50,837 bases of DNA from Bimuria novae-zelandiae CBS 107.79 (lineage: Eukaryota > Ascomycota > Dothideomycetes > Pleosporales > Didymosphaeriaceae), in NCBI GenBank assembly GCA_010015655.1, contig ML976719.1, positions 195,206 to 246,042 of the forward strand, read 5' to 3'. The notes beneath the pieces are model-generated. The model had not been told where the DNA came from and did no database searches. It was given only the letters and a program-made list of their open reading frames with translations. Positions 19,710 to 30,113 of this stretch are shown in pieces. The first letter of the stretch is position 1. Every line of letters starts with the position of its first letter. A program made the translations under genes and the position numbers.

Positions 19710-21811
19710 CCGAGGTTCACCTCGAAGCGACCCCCCCCCCCCCGGCGAAGCGACCCACCTGAACACTAAAACAGCTTTACAACTTGAAGCTGTAGAGCCT
19801 TACATAATAGCTATTATTATAATATTTTTAATAGTAATATCTAGAGGCTTTAATTAGTTTATATAGCTATTAATATCGTGTAAAAGGCGTAATATTATAG
19901 CTATATTATAACTTAAAAGCTAGTGCGCTTATAATAGCACTTTAAAGCTTTTTACTACTTATAGACCTTATAATAACTTTCTTTTTAAAATAACTTTAGT
20001 AGGAGCCTTAAGGCTGCACTTCTTACCCTTTTAAAACGTTTTAAAAGCTTATTAGTGTTATTTTATAGTCCTGCGAGTAACTATCTTAAAGGCCAATTTA
20101 GTAGCCTTCTTAGCCTTCTCCTTCTCCCTCACCAGCCTAGCTATAGCCCTTACCTAACGCCTTATCTCCTTCTCCCTTGCCTTTTCCTGCCTTGCCTCCT
20201 CACGAAGCCTGTTTGTCTTAGCTTTTTAGTATTATACTTGCTTCTCCTCGCACTTCTAGAGCTGCTAGTAATTACGTGCCTCCTTTACCTTCCTTAAAAA
20301 CTAAAATATAGCTCTACTATAATACTCCTTAGGCTCCTTAAGTAGGAGAGGCTTACCTTATTTCTTATATATTTTTTTTTATTAATTAGAGCCTTGCGTA
20401 GGCCCTTAACCTTATACTTAAGGAAGGTCTTTTAAGTTAAGATTTAATAAAAGACCTAGCTTAGCTTTTAAGCTTATTTATTACCTTAATTTTTAACTAT
20501 TTAACGTAGTAGACCTTTAGTCATCTTCTAGTTTAAGGCACTTAGGACTAAGGATTTACTATTATTTAAAGGGCTTAGGCTAGTATTAAATCTCTATAGT
20601 ATAATTTTAAAATTAAAGGGTAAGAGACCTGTAGCCTTAAAAGCCTTTAAAATTATTATTTTCTTAAAAGAAGCCTACTAGACTTAGTAAAAGAGGGGGA
20701 AGAAATCCCTTTTACTTATTAAGCTAAGGCCCTAGCTCCTTTCTATAAAAGCTAAAATCTTATTTAAGTAGGCTATTAATAGAGGCTTAAATATAGCTAT
20801 ATTAAGCGGCTATAGTGTATAGGTTAAATAAGGAGAATATATAGTAAGAAGGATTTTATTTTAATTATAGTACTTAATAAAATTTACAATAAGGTAAGAT
20901 CTATAGCTATCTAAGATAAGTAATTAATAGGAAGATTAGGTCTTTGCCTTTATACTATAATTAAATACTTATTTAAGCTACGTAAAGCTAATAATATTAT
21001 TTATCTAGCTAGAGGGCAATAAGAAGATTTAAATTTAATAATTTTTATAATTAAAGGCCTATAACTATAAGTTCTATATTAATTTTAAAACTAACTAATA
21101 AATAAGAGCAGGCTTAAAATAAGATCTATTAATATAAATATAGGCTAGTAGCGTTATTTACTTTTATAAGCTATCCTAAATAGTACCCCTCCTCTTTCTA
21201 TCTTCGTATAAGGCCCTGCTAAAGATTTTCTTTAAGTAACTTATAACACTAAGCATGTAGCCTTTTTTATCTATATTATAGATATAACGCGCCTTAACGT
21301 GATATTAACTAATCTTCTTATATAAATTGTTAAAGTAGAGGCTATACTTCCTCCCTAAATTAGTTTTATAGCGACTATTATTAATCCTTATTATCTATTT
21401 TAAGATAAGCTTATTAGAATATTACTAAATAAAGTAATTAATTTAGTTTATTCTAAGCACTTTCCTTATAATTTATAAGGTAAAATTTCTAATTATAGCT
21501 TATATAGATAGAAGACCTCGCCTAATAAGTTCTTTAATATAAAGTAAAAGCTCTTACTTTTATTATAAATAAAAAGCTTATTAATATTTATAGTAGGTAG
21601 CGCGTGTAGTTAAGACGCCCTAGTATCTTTATTTAAGCGTTATATAGCTATAACTATAATTTTTTTTAAGTTTTAGTAATTTAATCACTACTATTATAGC
21701 CTTAATTAGGGTTATATTAGTGGAGTTATCGCGTGTTAAAGTTGAGGCCTTATCTTGGTGGGTGGGTCGTTTCGGGGGGGGGGGGGGGGGGCGCTTCGGG
21801 GTGAACCTCGG
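19710..21811 (-). mobile_element. Second Fot1/pogo-like transposon with homopolymer in its terminal repeats
   Basis: TA flanks both sides (19708-19709 and 21812-21813). The termini start CCGAGGTTCACCTCGAAGCG (left) and, reversed, CCGAGGTTCACCCCGAAGCG (right). Each then enters a poly-C run (13 C on the left; 18 on the right, read as G) followed by a CGAA(G/A)CGACCCACC-like word. Length 2,102 bp is almost the same as the element at 10289-12400. The interior is strongly AT-rich. Confidence 0.85.
20050..21740 (-). pseudogene. Fot1/pogo-family transposase, heavily RIP-degraded
   Basis: Read on the minus strand from about 21740, fragments align in order with the transposase at 10412-12325: KTNLGRKYSLYFNNLYKKI, ARYIYNIDKKGYMLSVISY (first catalytic Asp preserved), ITLLAYIYI, LLILDSYRSYLIVNFIKYYN (second Asp), IYSPYLTYTLQPLNIAIFKP with the Gln now a stop, and a Lys/Glu-rich C-terminal coil. 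The frame is broken by dozens of TAA/TAG. Start and end are approximate because terminal codons are no longer legible. Confidence 0.75.
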
Positions 21812-21850
21812 TACCTAGGCAGAACAGAGTCGTGCAGAGGCCACCAAGGG

Positions 21851-21916
21851 GCACAACAAATTAAGCACCACCGCACAGCAGATTAAGCATCACGGCACAA
21901 CAAATCAAGCACTACG
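21851..21916. repeat. 22-bp tandem repeat, three copies
   Basis: Units start at 21851, 21873 and 21895 with consensus GCACAACAAATTAAGCANNA plus CG. They differ by one to four bases and lie 38 bp outside the Fot1-like element. Confidence 0.85.
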
Positions 21917-23652
21917 GCGCCTTCCGTAGCAATCACCTTAGTAAACAAGCTGGCGAGATTTTAACAACAGCAAAGACTTCCGCTGCGAATGATTGAGTAG
22001 ATCCATCGGAAGTAGTGCATGCACTCTATACGATACCCCTACTCACACCCTCTACTTTAATGAATTTAAGATTCCAAAAAGCATTACGGAGCATTTGGCG
22101 CGAATGGTGAGGGACCAAGACAGCTGGGGATGTAAGAAACTGCTCCATAACACCTGGGAAACGAGCGTAGATACACCTTTGCAAGCAATATTCTCTTAGA
22201 CATCCGGCCAAGACCCTGATGTGCGGTCATCAACTACCTATGGTACAAAACCTCATCAATGCTCACTTGGATCCTGTGTCCGCCTTAGGTACTTATGAAT
22301 TGAACCCATCACGGACCAAAACATATCCGTGCTTTCCGAAGACGGTTTCGATACCATGGCGTAAACAGCTCAGCTCTACCGAGTATCCGCCCGGATTTGG
22401 TCCGATTTTTTAAGAACAATTCCTGTCCCCTTAACTGCCGACGCGTTCCTTTAATGCCTTAATGACATCGCACTATGCGCCAAGCATTCTGAATGCGACT
22501 ATTCGTTACTTTGGTACGATCTACGATGATCAAGCAGATTACGGTCCATTAGATTGGTTCGTGTTCGCTGATTGGGTTAGATAAATCTACCTCTCAGTCC
22601 GTTCGAGTTCCTCTTTCTGATTCACATACCAACAATTGTATTGTGGGAAGAGAAATAGATTTTGTTCTTCCACGTTCACTGGGAATCAAGAAACGTATGT
22701 TGACATTTGACTTAGAGCTTCCACAGCGTTTCGTCGCCAAACGACAGTTACTCCATAACGGATTTATTGGGATTCATTTGCCCTACACACCTCTTCTTCC
22801 CCCAGGAAAGGCAGTACAATACTCAGACTATCGTGAAATAGAGTATCGAGTGTCGCCACGCTCATATGGCAAACCGATAGTTCTCATTAAGGTACCAATG
22901 CCTCATGTTTTAGGTACATTCACCTGCACATGGGAATGCACCCTTGGTAACACATACGCACAAAACCAAACGCTGCCCAGGTGGAGCTACTGAATAGCAG
23001 CTTCGCGTTTTCCAGCCCACCCTAGGAGACCTTCACAGTCAGTGGCTCAAGCATAACGTACTGGGTAAACCCCCTTCGAACATTCGCTACTATCGTATAA
23101 TCTCCCTCTTGGTATCGCCTCTTACAGACTCCCAGCTCATGTATCCATCTCCCAATCCATCTCTTCCATTATCAAATCGCGCTCTTCGCGGACGTACTTC
23201 TCACATGTTTCTTCCCTCTCCATCGCCATAGTCCTATCTCCTCTGCCTATCCCCGCTCTAACCCCGTGGTTTTCATATACGAGGTTTCTCTCTCTGCTGG
23301 ACATGACGCCTAGCGTTTCTGGTATACGACCAAGTCAGGGTGTCTTTTATCGTCGTTGGTCGCCGCACGCCTTGTCCGACGTATCCTTCGCAACATCCAC
23401 AAGGAGGCGCATACTAAGTCCGCTTAACACCGCCCATCACCACGTCCCCACCTTATACCCGATTTCTAGCAAGCAATGTGGGTATGGTAGATCTGACAGG
23501 CTGCAAACAACACATAGTTGATGTTGTTTCCCATTAAATATATATTCATAGGAGTGCATACAAAGCTACTGCCTTCCCTTCGAGCCCCAATCCTCACCCA
23601 CTTCCATCTCTGATCTGTATGCAAATGTCCATTTCCATTCTTCGACTGAACA
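21917..23652 (+). other. Normal-GC stretch with unrecognised coding-like segment
   Basis: No family is recognised here. A plus frame is open from 22553 to 22993 (about 146 codons). It includes REIDFVLPRSLGIKKRMLTF, YTPLLPPGKAVQYSDYREIE and KVPMPHVLGTFTCTWECTLG, with ordinary amino-acid composition, but no early ATG. A second open stretch lies at 21993-22199. They could be exons of an unknown or decayed gene, or chance. 22994-23652 shows nothing supportable. Confidence 0.25.
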
Positions 23653-24780
23653 ATGTCGACACTCCCATCCCACCATCGCGCCCTCGTCGTCGAGAGCACA
23701 TCCCAGCCCCTGACTCTTGAAACGCGGCCCACACCCTGCCCGCCCTCGGCAGCGCCGTCGTCGAGATCCTCGCTACCGGCGTCATCTCCTACTAACGCAA
23801 GATCTACAACGGGAGCCGCAGCTACGCTTTCCCCACTCCTTTAGTACCGGGAGCCTCAGCCATCGGCCGCATCGCCTCGCTCGGCCCGGACGCCGTGGCT
23901 CTGCAGCGGGGTCAGCTCATCATTCTCGACTGCGTGGTGCGCGCGCGGGATGACCCTGCCACCGCGATTCTACTCGCCATCCACGACAGTGGTTCGCCCA
24001 GGAGCCAGAAGCTTGCAAGAGACATATGGCGCGACGGGACGTTTGCTGAGTATGCGAGGGTACCGCTGGAGAACTGTATCCCGCTTGATGAGAAGCAACT
24101 GTGCGGTGAGCTCGGGTATGAGATCCCGGACCTGATGCATATGAGCTACTTGATGGTGGCGTTTGGAGGGCTGAGAGACATCAAGCTCGAGCCGGGTGAG
24201 ACGGTGCTGGTAGCCCCTGCGACAGGTGAATATGGCGGGGCGGCTGTGATGGTGGCCATTGTTATGGGGGCAAGAGTCATCGCCATGGGTGGCAATGAAG
24301 CTGAGCTTGCGCGTCTGAAGAAGCACGTCCTGAAGGGCTCGCCAGGAGCCAGCATCGACACCGTCCAGATGGTGGGCGATGAGATGGCGGACGCCGAAAA
24401 TATCAAGAAGCTTGGAAGAACCATCGACGCTGTCATGGACTTCACGCCCATTCAAGCGTCTAGCTTGGGTCATGTGCGCAGCGCTGTCCATGCCATTCGT
24501 AAGAATGGGCGCATAAGTCTTATGTGTATGAACGAGAATCCGATGGTGGCTTGGACCGCGATATCGAAAAATATCTCCTTTCGGTGCAAACTCATGTACG
24601 AATGCGAGGATATATTGCAACTTGTCAAGATGTTGGAGAGCGGTGTGTTCCCGCGAGGGAAGGAATTCGTCGATACCAAAGCTTTTTCCCTGGAAGACTG
24701 GCAGGCGTGCATTGATGCGGCTGCTCAGCACCGGGATTGGCAAGCATGCAGTCATTGCTCCCAAGTCAGTTGTAATTTGA
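23653..24780 (+). pseudogene. Zinc-type alcohol dehydrogenase/quinone reductase-like (MDR) gene, three lesions
   Basis: The translation matches fungal medium-chain reductases: HHRALVVESTSQPLTLETRP at the start, then SAVVEILATGVISY, FPTPLVPGASAIGRIASLGP (GroES-like fold), VPLENCIPLDE, and the nucleotide-binding stretch ETVLVAPATGEYGGAAVMVA. It ends with a GIGKHAVIAPKS-type tail. Three lesions break it: a frameshift near 23725, TAA at 23793-23795 in the new frame, and a frameshift near 24733 before the tail that ends at TGA 24778. About 360 residues would be encoded if intact, normal for the family. The middle (23895-24730) remains open. It converges on the RRG7-like gene, 42 bp apart. Assembly error at all three sites is unlikely. 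Confidence 0.85.
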
Positions 24781-24822
24781 GGTGTTCGCTGCGATTCAAA
24801 CTCTCTAGTCAATTTGAATCCC

Positions 24823-25953
24823 TCAGTCGTTGGAAGTAGCAAGTTCCCCTGTTCTCTTTCTGGGTTTTCGTCTTTTTACCCCTGCTTTAGCCACAATCTC
24901 GCCCAGGCAATTACCATCAAAAGGATTCACCTCACTGGATCCTCGCGGCCGTCCTCGTCCCCTCGTCACTGCAGGACTAACCGCGAGCATTTCCATGGTC
25001 GCAAGTGTATCCTCTTTCTTGGGAAGTTTCGGACGGTTTTTTGAGCCCTTTGGCCGACCTCGTTTCCGCTTCACCGGATTCACCGGGTCCGTAACTTGGG
25101 ATATGCGACGTGCCGTCTCCAAGGCGAGTCCTTCCTTGTCGGGGAAGATGGGTGTCCCCATCCACGTGAGCTGAATGTCCGTGACGACAGTGCGCACCTG
25201 CGGCTTCTGGATCCGTACGGGGGGGTTGGAGCCTTTCACCCATCTGCCGTTTGCGTCTCGGCACCGGACTGGTATGTTCACCGCGGCTAGTGGCAGCACC
25301 GTATACCTGGGCGTTACCCCCACACCCTCCATACCTCTTTCGGCGGCGGCCCGGTTCCAGAGAAATTGGGTGATGAGACCACTCCGGCTGATCTGCAGGA
25401 ATGCTACAGGGCGTCTGCTCAAATACATCTGCTTCCGCAAACCCTCCGAGGCTCTCGCAGGGCTGACGAGCACACCCAAAACATCTTTATTGCGCCAATC
25501 TTGCGGAACACTGTGAAATGCACCTTCCAGCTCCCGTATTTCCACGGGCGAGCACTTATTTTCTCTTGCCTTGCACTGAATGATGACAGGCATGGGCTCG
25601 CGGAAGACCGAGAGCATCCAGTGGCCGACCAGATCAATGCCAGCATCGTTCTTCTGTCCGGTGCGTATGAGCGAGAAGCCGAGGCGTAATAGTGCCTCTG
25701 CTACTGTGTATTCGTAGTGCGTGCCAATGTAGATGGTTCTGTTCGGTAGCAGGTTGCTGCGCGCGGCATGCTCGAGAAACGACGCCAACGAGTTGTGGTA
25801 CGAAGATCCGGGCTTGACCAGGAGCCGGGGTATTTCAGTGCGGGCTACATTGGTGGTGGAGGTATGGTGGACCGCGCTGGGCGGTGCAAGGCGGAGGAGA
25901 CGCGAAAGGGGGGTTCGCGGTGTGAGCCATGTCGGGCGAACAAGAAGACGCAT
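24823..25953 (-). CDS. Rrg7-like mitochondrial protein (PD-(D/E)XK fold) with AT-hooks
   Basis: Single-exon gene of 376 residues. The Arg-rich, acid-free N-terminus (MRLLVRPTWLTPRTPLSRLL) looks like a mitochondrial presequence. Residues 78-130 contain THYEYTVAEALLRLGF, GQKNDAGIDLVGHW and VIIQCKA, giving a candidate active site E86, D107, Q126-x-K128 of the restriction-endonuclease-like fold seen in Rrg7 (required for respiratory growth 7). The C-terminal third adds two AT-hook-like motifs (KRKRGRPKGSK at 295-305, RGRGRPRG at 331-338), which suggests DNA contact. It is longer than yeast Rrg7 as I recall it. Its start is 313 bp from the divergent MED21-like gene. The role in mitochondrial gene expression is inferred from the family. 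Confidence 0.85.
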   Translation of the reverse strand: MRLLVRPTWLTPRTPLSRLLRLAPPSAVHHTSTTNVARTEIPRLLVKPGSSYHNSLASFLEHAARSNLLPNRTIYIGTHYEYTVAEALLRLGFSLIRTGQKNDAGIDLVGHWMLSVFREPMPVIIQCKARENKCSPVEIRELEGAFHSVPQDWRNKDVLGVLVSPARASEGLRKQMYLSRRPVAFLQISRSGLITQFLWNRAAAERGMEGVGVTPRYTVLPLAAVNIPVRCRDANGRWVKGSNPPVRIQKPQVRTVVTDIQLTWMGTPIFPDKEGLALETARRISQVTDPVNPVKRKRGRPKGSKNRPKLPKKEDTLATMEMLAVSPAVTRGRGRPRGSSEVNPFDGNCLGEIVAKAGVKRRKPRKRTGELATSND

Positions 25954-26266
25954 TACAGTTCGCTCAATTGTTGGAAGCAGTACGAAACCATGTTAACAAA
26001 GTAAGGGAGCGACGAGAAAGGAATGAGCAAAGGCGTCCAGGTGTGGTGCAGTGGACGAGGGACAGTCGCGTAACTTTTCTGGTGGGCCGAGAGTTCCAAA
26101 CGCGCTAGTCAGCCCTACGCGGCAGCCACGACACGTTCCTGCCTCACCTCCCCGCACCCGCCCGTCGCTCCTTCTGGACGCGTCGACCGTCAAGTACAAC
26201 GCCACACGAACGCCAAACCGTTTCGCCCACTGCCATATCAACCTAGAACACGTAAAGCTCTTCACA
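25954..26266. promoter_or_regulatory. Shared divergent promoter region, RRG7-like and MED21-like genes
   Basis: 313 bp separate the two start codons, which face away from each other. The MED21 side is pyrimidine/C-rich up to TTCACAATGG. No clear TATA box is seen, as is common for fungal housekeeping genes. Co-regulation is inferred from arrangement only. Confidence 0.45.
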
Positions 26267-26728
26267 ATGGGCGACATCCTCACCCAGATCCAAGACGAAC
26301 TCGACATGCTCCTCCACCAGATGCAGTCCTCATTCGCCTACATCCGCCTCCAGGCCCCGCCCTCCGTCCCACCGGGCCAGCCCGCCCTTACCGCCCACGC
26401 CGAATTCGAGTACAAGGCCCAAGTCGAAAGGAACCCGCAGAACCCACCAGCCGCGCCTCCACCGATCGCCTCCCCGGAGCAGTACCGGAAAGACATTGCC
26501 GAGCTGAGCCGCGACATGGTCGTCAAAGAGAGGCAGATTGAGCTCTTAATTGCGAATCTGCCGGGACTGGAGAATAGCGAGGAGGAGCAGGTGCAGCGGA
26601 TGAAGGAGTTGGAGAAGGAACTAGAGGCGCTGGAAGGGGAGAGGCTGAAGGCGCTGGAGGACAAGGAGAGGCTGGTTAAGATGGTCGAGGAAAAGATTAT
26701 AAAGGCGGGGAAGGTGGGGTCGGGATGA
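26267..26728 (+). CDS. MED21: Mediator complex subunit 21 (Med21/Srb7-like)
   Basis: 153 residues. The N-terminus MGDILTQIQDELDMLLHQMQ and the following YIRLQAPPSVPPGQP match the conserved start of Med21, a small coiled-coil subunit of the Mediator middle module that pairs with Med7 and bridges activators to RNA polymerase II in the nucleus. SPEQYRKDIAELSRDMVVKE begins the long helical C-terminal half (heptad-rich Leu/Glu/Lys to the end). The frame is open upstream to 26051, but the ATG at 26267 is chosen because it starts the conserved motif and has a good context (CACAATGG). No intron is needed. The gene looks intact. Confidence 0.92.
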   Translation: MGDILTQIQDELDMLLHQMQSSFAYIRLQAPPSVPPGQPALTAHAEFEYKAQVERNPQNPPAAPPPIASPEQYRKDIAELSRDMVVKERQIELLIANLPGLENSEEEQVQRMKELEKELEALEGERLKALEDKERLVKMVEEKIIKAGKVGSG

Positions 26729-27957
26729 AGGACCCAGACCGAGGGACGGAAACACTGAGCATTGGCCTGGACTACTGGATACATCGCCGAAAGAAGCCGG
26801 ACAAAATGGCCTTATATGAGCTTGACGAGTTCATGGCCAAAGTCCGTGGAATGTACGATCTAAGAGGAACATCATGCTGCCAAGGGTGACGCTTCGGTTC
26901 AATATTCTAGCACCGAGGAATGGCCATGGAATCGCCTACACAAGGAGTTCGGAGGTTGGCGTTGCAAGCAGAAATGAATCAAGACCGAGTGCCGAACGAT
27001 ATTGTATGGCTGAAATAATTACAAATCCTTGGGCAATTTGACCTTCAAGATGTCGTCGGCTTTGTATGCTATTAGGCTAGAGAGCCCAGGCAGGTAACAG
27101 GAGTTAGTAGAACGATGAGGGATAACTCAGGGAACAGATTTGTAAGAAATATAATTGGAAGAACACGATACAGTTGGACGATACATGTGCCTCCATACAT
27201 TTACATTTGTGACTGGACTGTCCTGTCTCCAGAAAGCCTAAATAAAGCTATGGCTAGTGTCCGAAACGTGCTCACAATCCCCCAATGACAGTTCGGTCAG
27301 CGCTATCAAAAACATATTCAACGTGTTCCTCTGCATTTGTGAGCATAAACGTGACGTCTAATGTTAGCAAACGATCAACCTGTCAATTGACAGTATTCCA
27401 AGGTGCGAGCACAACACAAATGCTGCATCGGGAAGGCGCATTGGTGGTTTTGGCACATGTCAACGGTTGCACGTAGTATGATAAGCCATGAGATGGGTTT
27501 GTCAACGGAAGCTGCAACGTGCTGCGTACGATTGACTGGATGCGTGCACTGTGGTAGTTGCCGACGGTAGACCTGGGGCATTGCTATCACTGGATGCAAG
27601 CACTGTATTGTAAATGTAGGAGGTGTTCCCGTGTTATTACGGCCGCATCTGGCCCGTATTGCGTGCGATTCGATCGTTAACGTGGAAGTCGCCATGGCTC
27701 GTTGTCGATGCGTTGGAATTCTACTCGCCATCACCAATCACCTGCAACTCGCGTGCTGTAGCTTCTGAGCAGGTCTCTTGCGCTGCAAATTGCTGCAACT
27801 ACTCGTACACGTTCTGTTGTTCGCCCACGAACAAATTAGCTCTATTTAATAGGGGAATGCATATACCTTGTAGTTTTCTCCTTTCAAGCGCCGAAATGCT
27901 CCTTTGAATACTGGATGAGAGGGATGAAAGCTTTTTGCGGCAACTCAAGTTGCCATT
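26729..27957. other. Intergenic, no supported gene
   Basis: Normal GC. Short open frames on both strands (27285-27907) overlap each other and have no domain or intron signature. This stretch probably holds the 3' ends of MED21 and of the ThrE-like gene. Confidence 0.6.
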
Positions 27958-30113
27958 CTAAAGCGTCCACAGGCCGCTTCGCTTTTTGCCTATCGGATAT
28001 ACGAGAAGTGCGGACATGAACAATCCAACTGTGATGCCAATAGCGATCTGGATCATCTGGGCGGCAACATTGAAGCTGATGGCGTTGAGGCTGTTCGATG
28101 TGTTCTGATTGGGGTTAACAAGTTACCGAAAGGGTGAATTTCCGAGCACTCACAGGATCGGCACCACCGCCTCGGATTAGTGAAGAAGCGGTTTGCAGAG
28201 CGGTAGTGATAGCCCCACTGGCGGCGAGAGATCCCGGAACTTGGACGTAGACGGCGGGAAGAAGAACGGCAGCAGCAACACCGTGACGCAATCGGCTGTA
28301 GAGATTTGCGAGGACACCAATCGCGAATGCTCCAAACGTGTAAGCGATTGGAGCGCTGGAACTGAATTTCTTGTTGGCGTAAAAGTTGACCACATATCCT
28401 GCGAAAGCGATGGCGACCATGACCGGCATCTGCTTATATTTGGCTTGAACAGTGAAGCAAGCGAAAAAGACGTATAGAGGTACTAAGAGGAAATTCCAAT
28501 ACTGGTTCAATGGATCCTGGCAAGTGGTTGCGTTTGTGGCATTTGGATCCATCGCACCGTACAGCGCGGTACCTACGGTAATGCCATAGCCCAAGAAAAG
28601 CGAGTAAATAATGGCGAAGACGAGTCGGACCGAGCCTGGGACGATAGCGCGTGATTGGAGTTCGAGCGCAGAGCTCAGTACAAGCTGCGGATTGTTAGTA
28701 GGAGGCACACAGTCGTCGTCAGCACGATGAATACGTACCCAACCCGGAAGAATCATTGCAATCGAGCTCTGCGTCAAAGCAGAAAAGCAGAACAGATTTC
28801 CGCCACGAATGCTGCCAAGCGCGCGGGAGATGCACGTCATCAAGATGGCTGCACTGATTTCGAATACCGTGTTATATGTCTTGGACATCGGAGCCACTAC
28901 CAGCTGGAGAAAGCCTAGCAAGGTGCCCATGATGAAGATAGGACCCATGTCGATCCACCGTGCCTGGAAGAAACAAGACACAGCAACACTGGCAAGGCCG
29001 TACATGAGGACATTGAGCCACACAGGATGCTGGTCTTTCCGGTTGATAAGCTCATCTAATGCGTTGAGTGCGTCATCTACGCCCAACACATCGTGAAGAA
29101 CTTCTTTGTAAATTTCGTGACAATCCTTCAGCTTGCCTAGATTGACACCTTGTGCTGCACGGACGATCTTGACCTCGGCGGTGTGAGTGACTGCAGGTCT
29201 GATTAGCAGTACGTCCATGCACTGCGGGGTAAATGAACTCACGAGGGTCATCAAAAGATATGATCATGCAGCCCGGGATGTACAGAAACTGGCTATTGAT
29301 CTCAAGCACCTTCGCCGTCGTGGCCAAATATTCTTCCAGACGGTGAGTAGGGGCACCGACAAGCATCAGAGCACGGCACATCTTGATAATATACTGCTGG
29401 CGCTTGAGAATGGTAGCGACGTGAATCTTGATCCTAGCATCCTGCTCCTCTTTGGCTTTCCATATCTTGGAGAGGATCGGGTTACTGCTATTCCGCTTGT
29501 GGTGACGACTGTGCAATGTGCCTTCTGCTTTTGGGTTTGCTAGTTGCTGCGCTGCTCCTACCAGTGTTGCGAGAGTCTCTTGTGATCGGGCGTCCTTCTC
29601 CTGTTCATACCACTTCTTGCGTGGAGTGGCGCCACCCGAGGATCCAGGACGACTTGCAGACTCGGGCATCCGAGGCGGCGATATGCTTCCAGCAGATGAG
29701 TAGTTTGCCATGGGCGTCTTGTATGCTTGAAGGAGTTGATAGAAGATGCCGCCCTTAGTGTTGCCTGAGTAGGCGTATTCGTCGGTATCCTGATGGCTCT
29801 GGGTTGCTGTGCCTGCTGATGGGTAGTCGGACTGGTCCAGGATATCGCCGTTCCTGTGGGCTTGCCAAAGGTCGTTGGCCTCGGCAACAGAATCATCCAC
29901 GTGCTGGAGGCTGTCTTGTTCTTGCGTTTCGACATCTCTGACTTGACTGTAGCTCGTGGCGGCACGGGGAATCTCAGCGGCCGAGCTGTTGATCCGCACC
30001 CGCCGCCTCTCGGTGTTCTGGGGCAGGCTCATTGATGGCGTGTCAGGCGCGAACTCTTGCATCGCGTATGATGGACCAGGCCACCCGTTGTGTTGGTCTT
30101 TGTCGGAGGGCAT
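27958..30113 (-). CDS. ThrE/Prm10-like multispanning membrane protein, four exons
   Basis: ATG 30113 to TAG 27958. Introns at 29191-29242 (GTGAGT...CTGCAG), 28685-28738 (GTACGT...branch TACTAACA...CGCAG) and 28105-28153 (GTGAGT...ATCAG) leave 2,001 nt, or 666 residues. The first about 230 residues are Ser/Gln-rich and probably disordered. A conserved soluble segment follows (IIKMCRALMLVGAPTHRLEE; LEINSQFLYIPGCMIISFDD), then ten or so hydrophobic helices in two halves. The C-terminus contains ITVGLFMSALLVYP. This two-part layout matches the threonine/serine exporter-like family that includes yeast Prm10. Substrate in fungi is not established. The middle intron is 54 nt and could be retained in frame, adding 18 residues. 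The gene appears intact. Confidence 0.9.

Noticed and set aside
20055..20297. Leu/Pro-rich plus frame that looks like a membrane peptide
   Set aside because: It is the antisense of the Lys/Glu-rich C-terminal coil of the Fot1-like transposase.
23970..24842. 290-residue minus-strand frame opposite the MDR pseudogene
   Set aside because: It is the antisense of a recognisable reductase and shows no domain.
27285..27907. Overlapping plus and minus frames between MED21 and the ThrE-like gene
   Set aside because: No domain, no intron structure and poor composition. Likely UTR or spacer.
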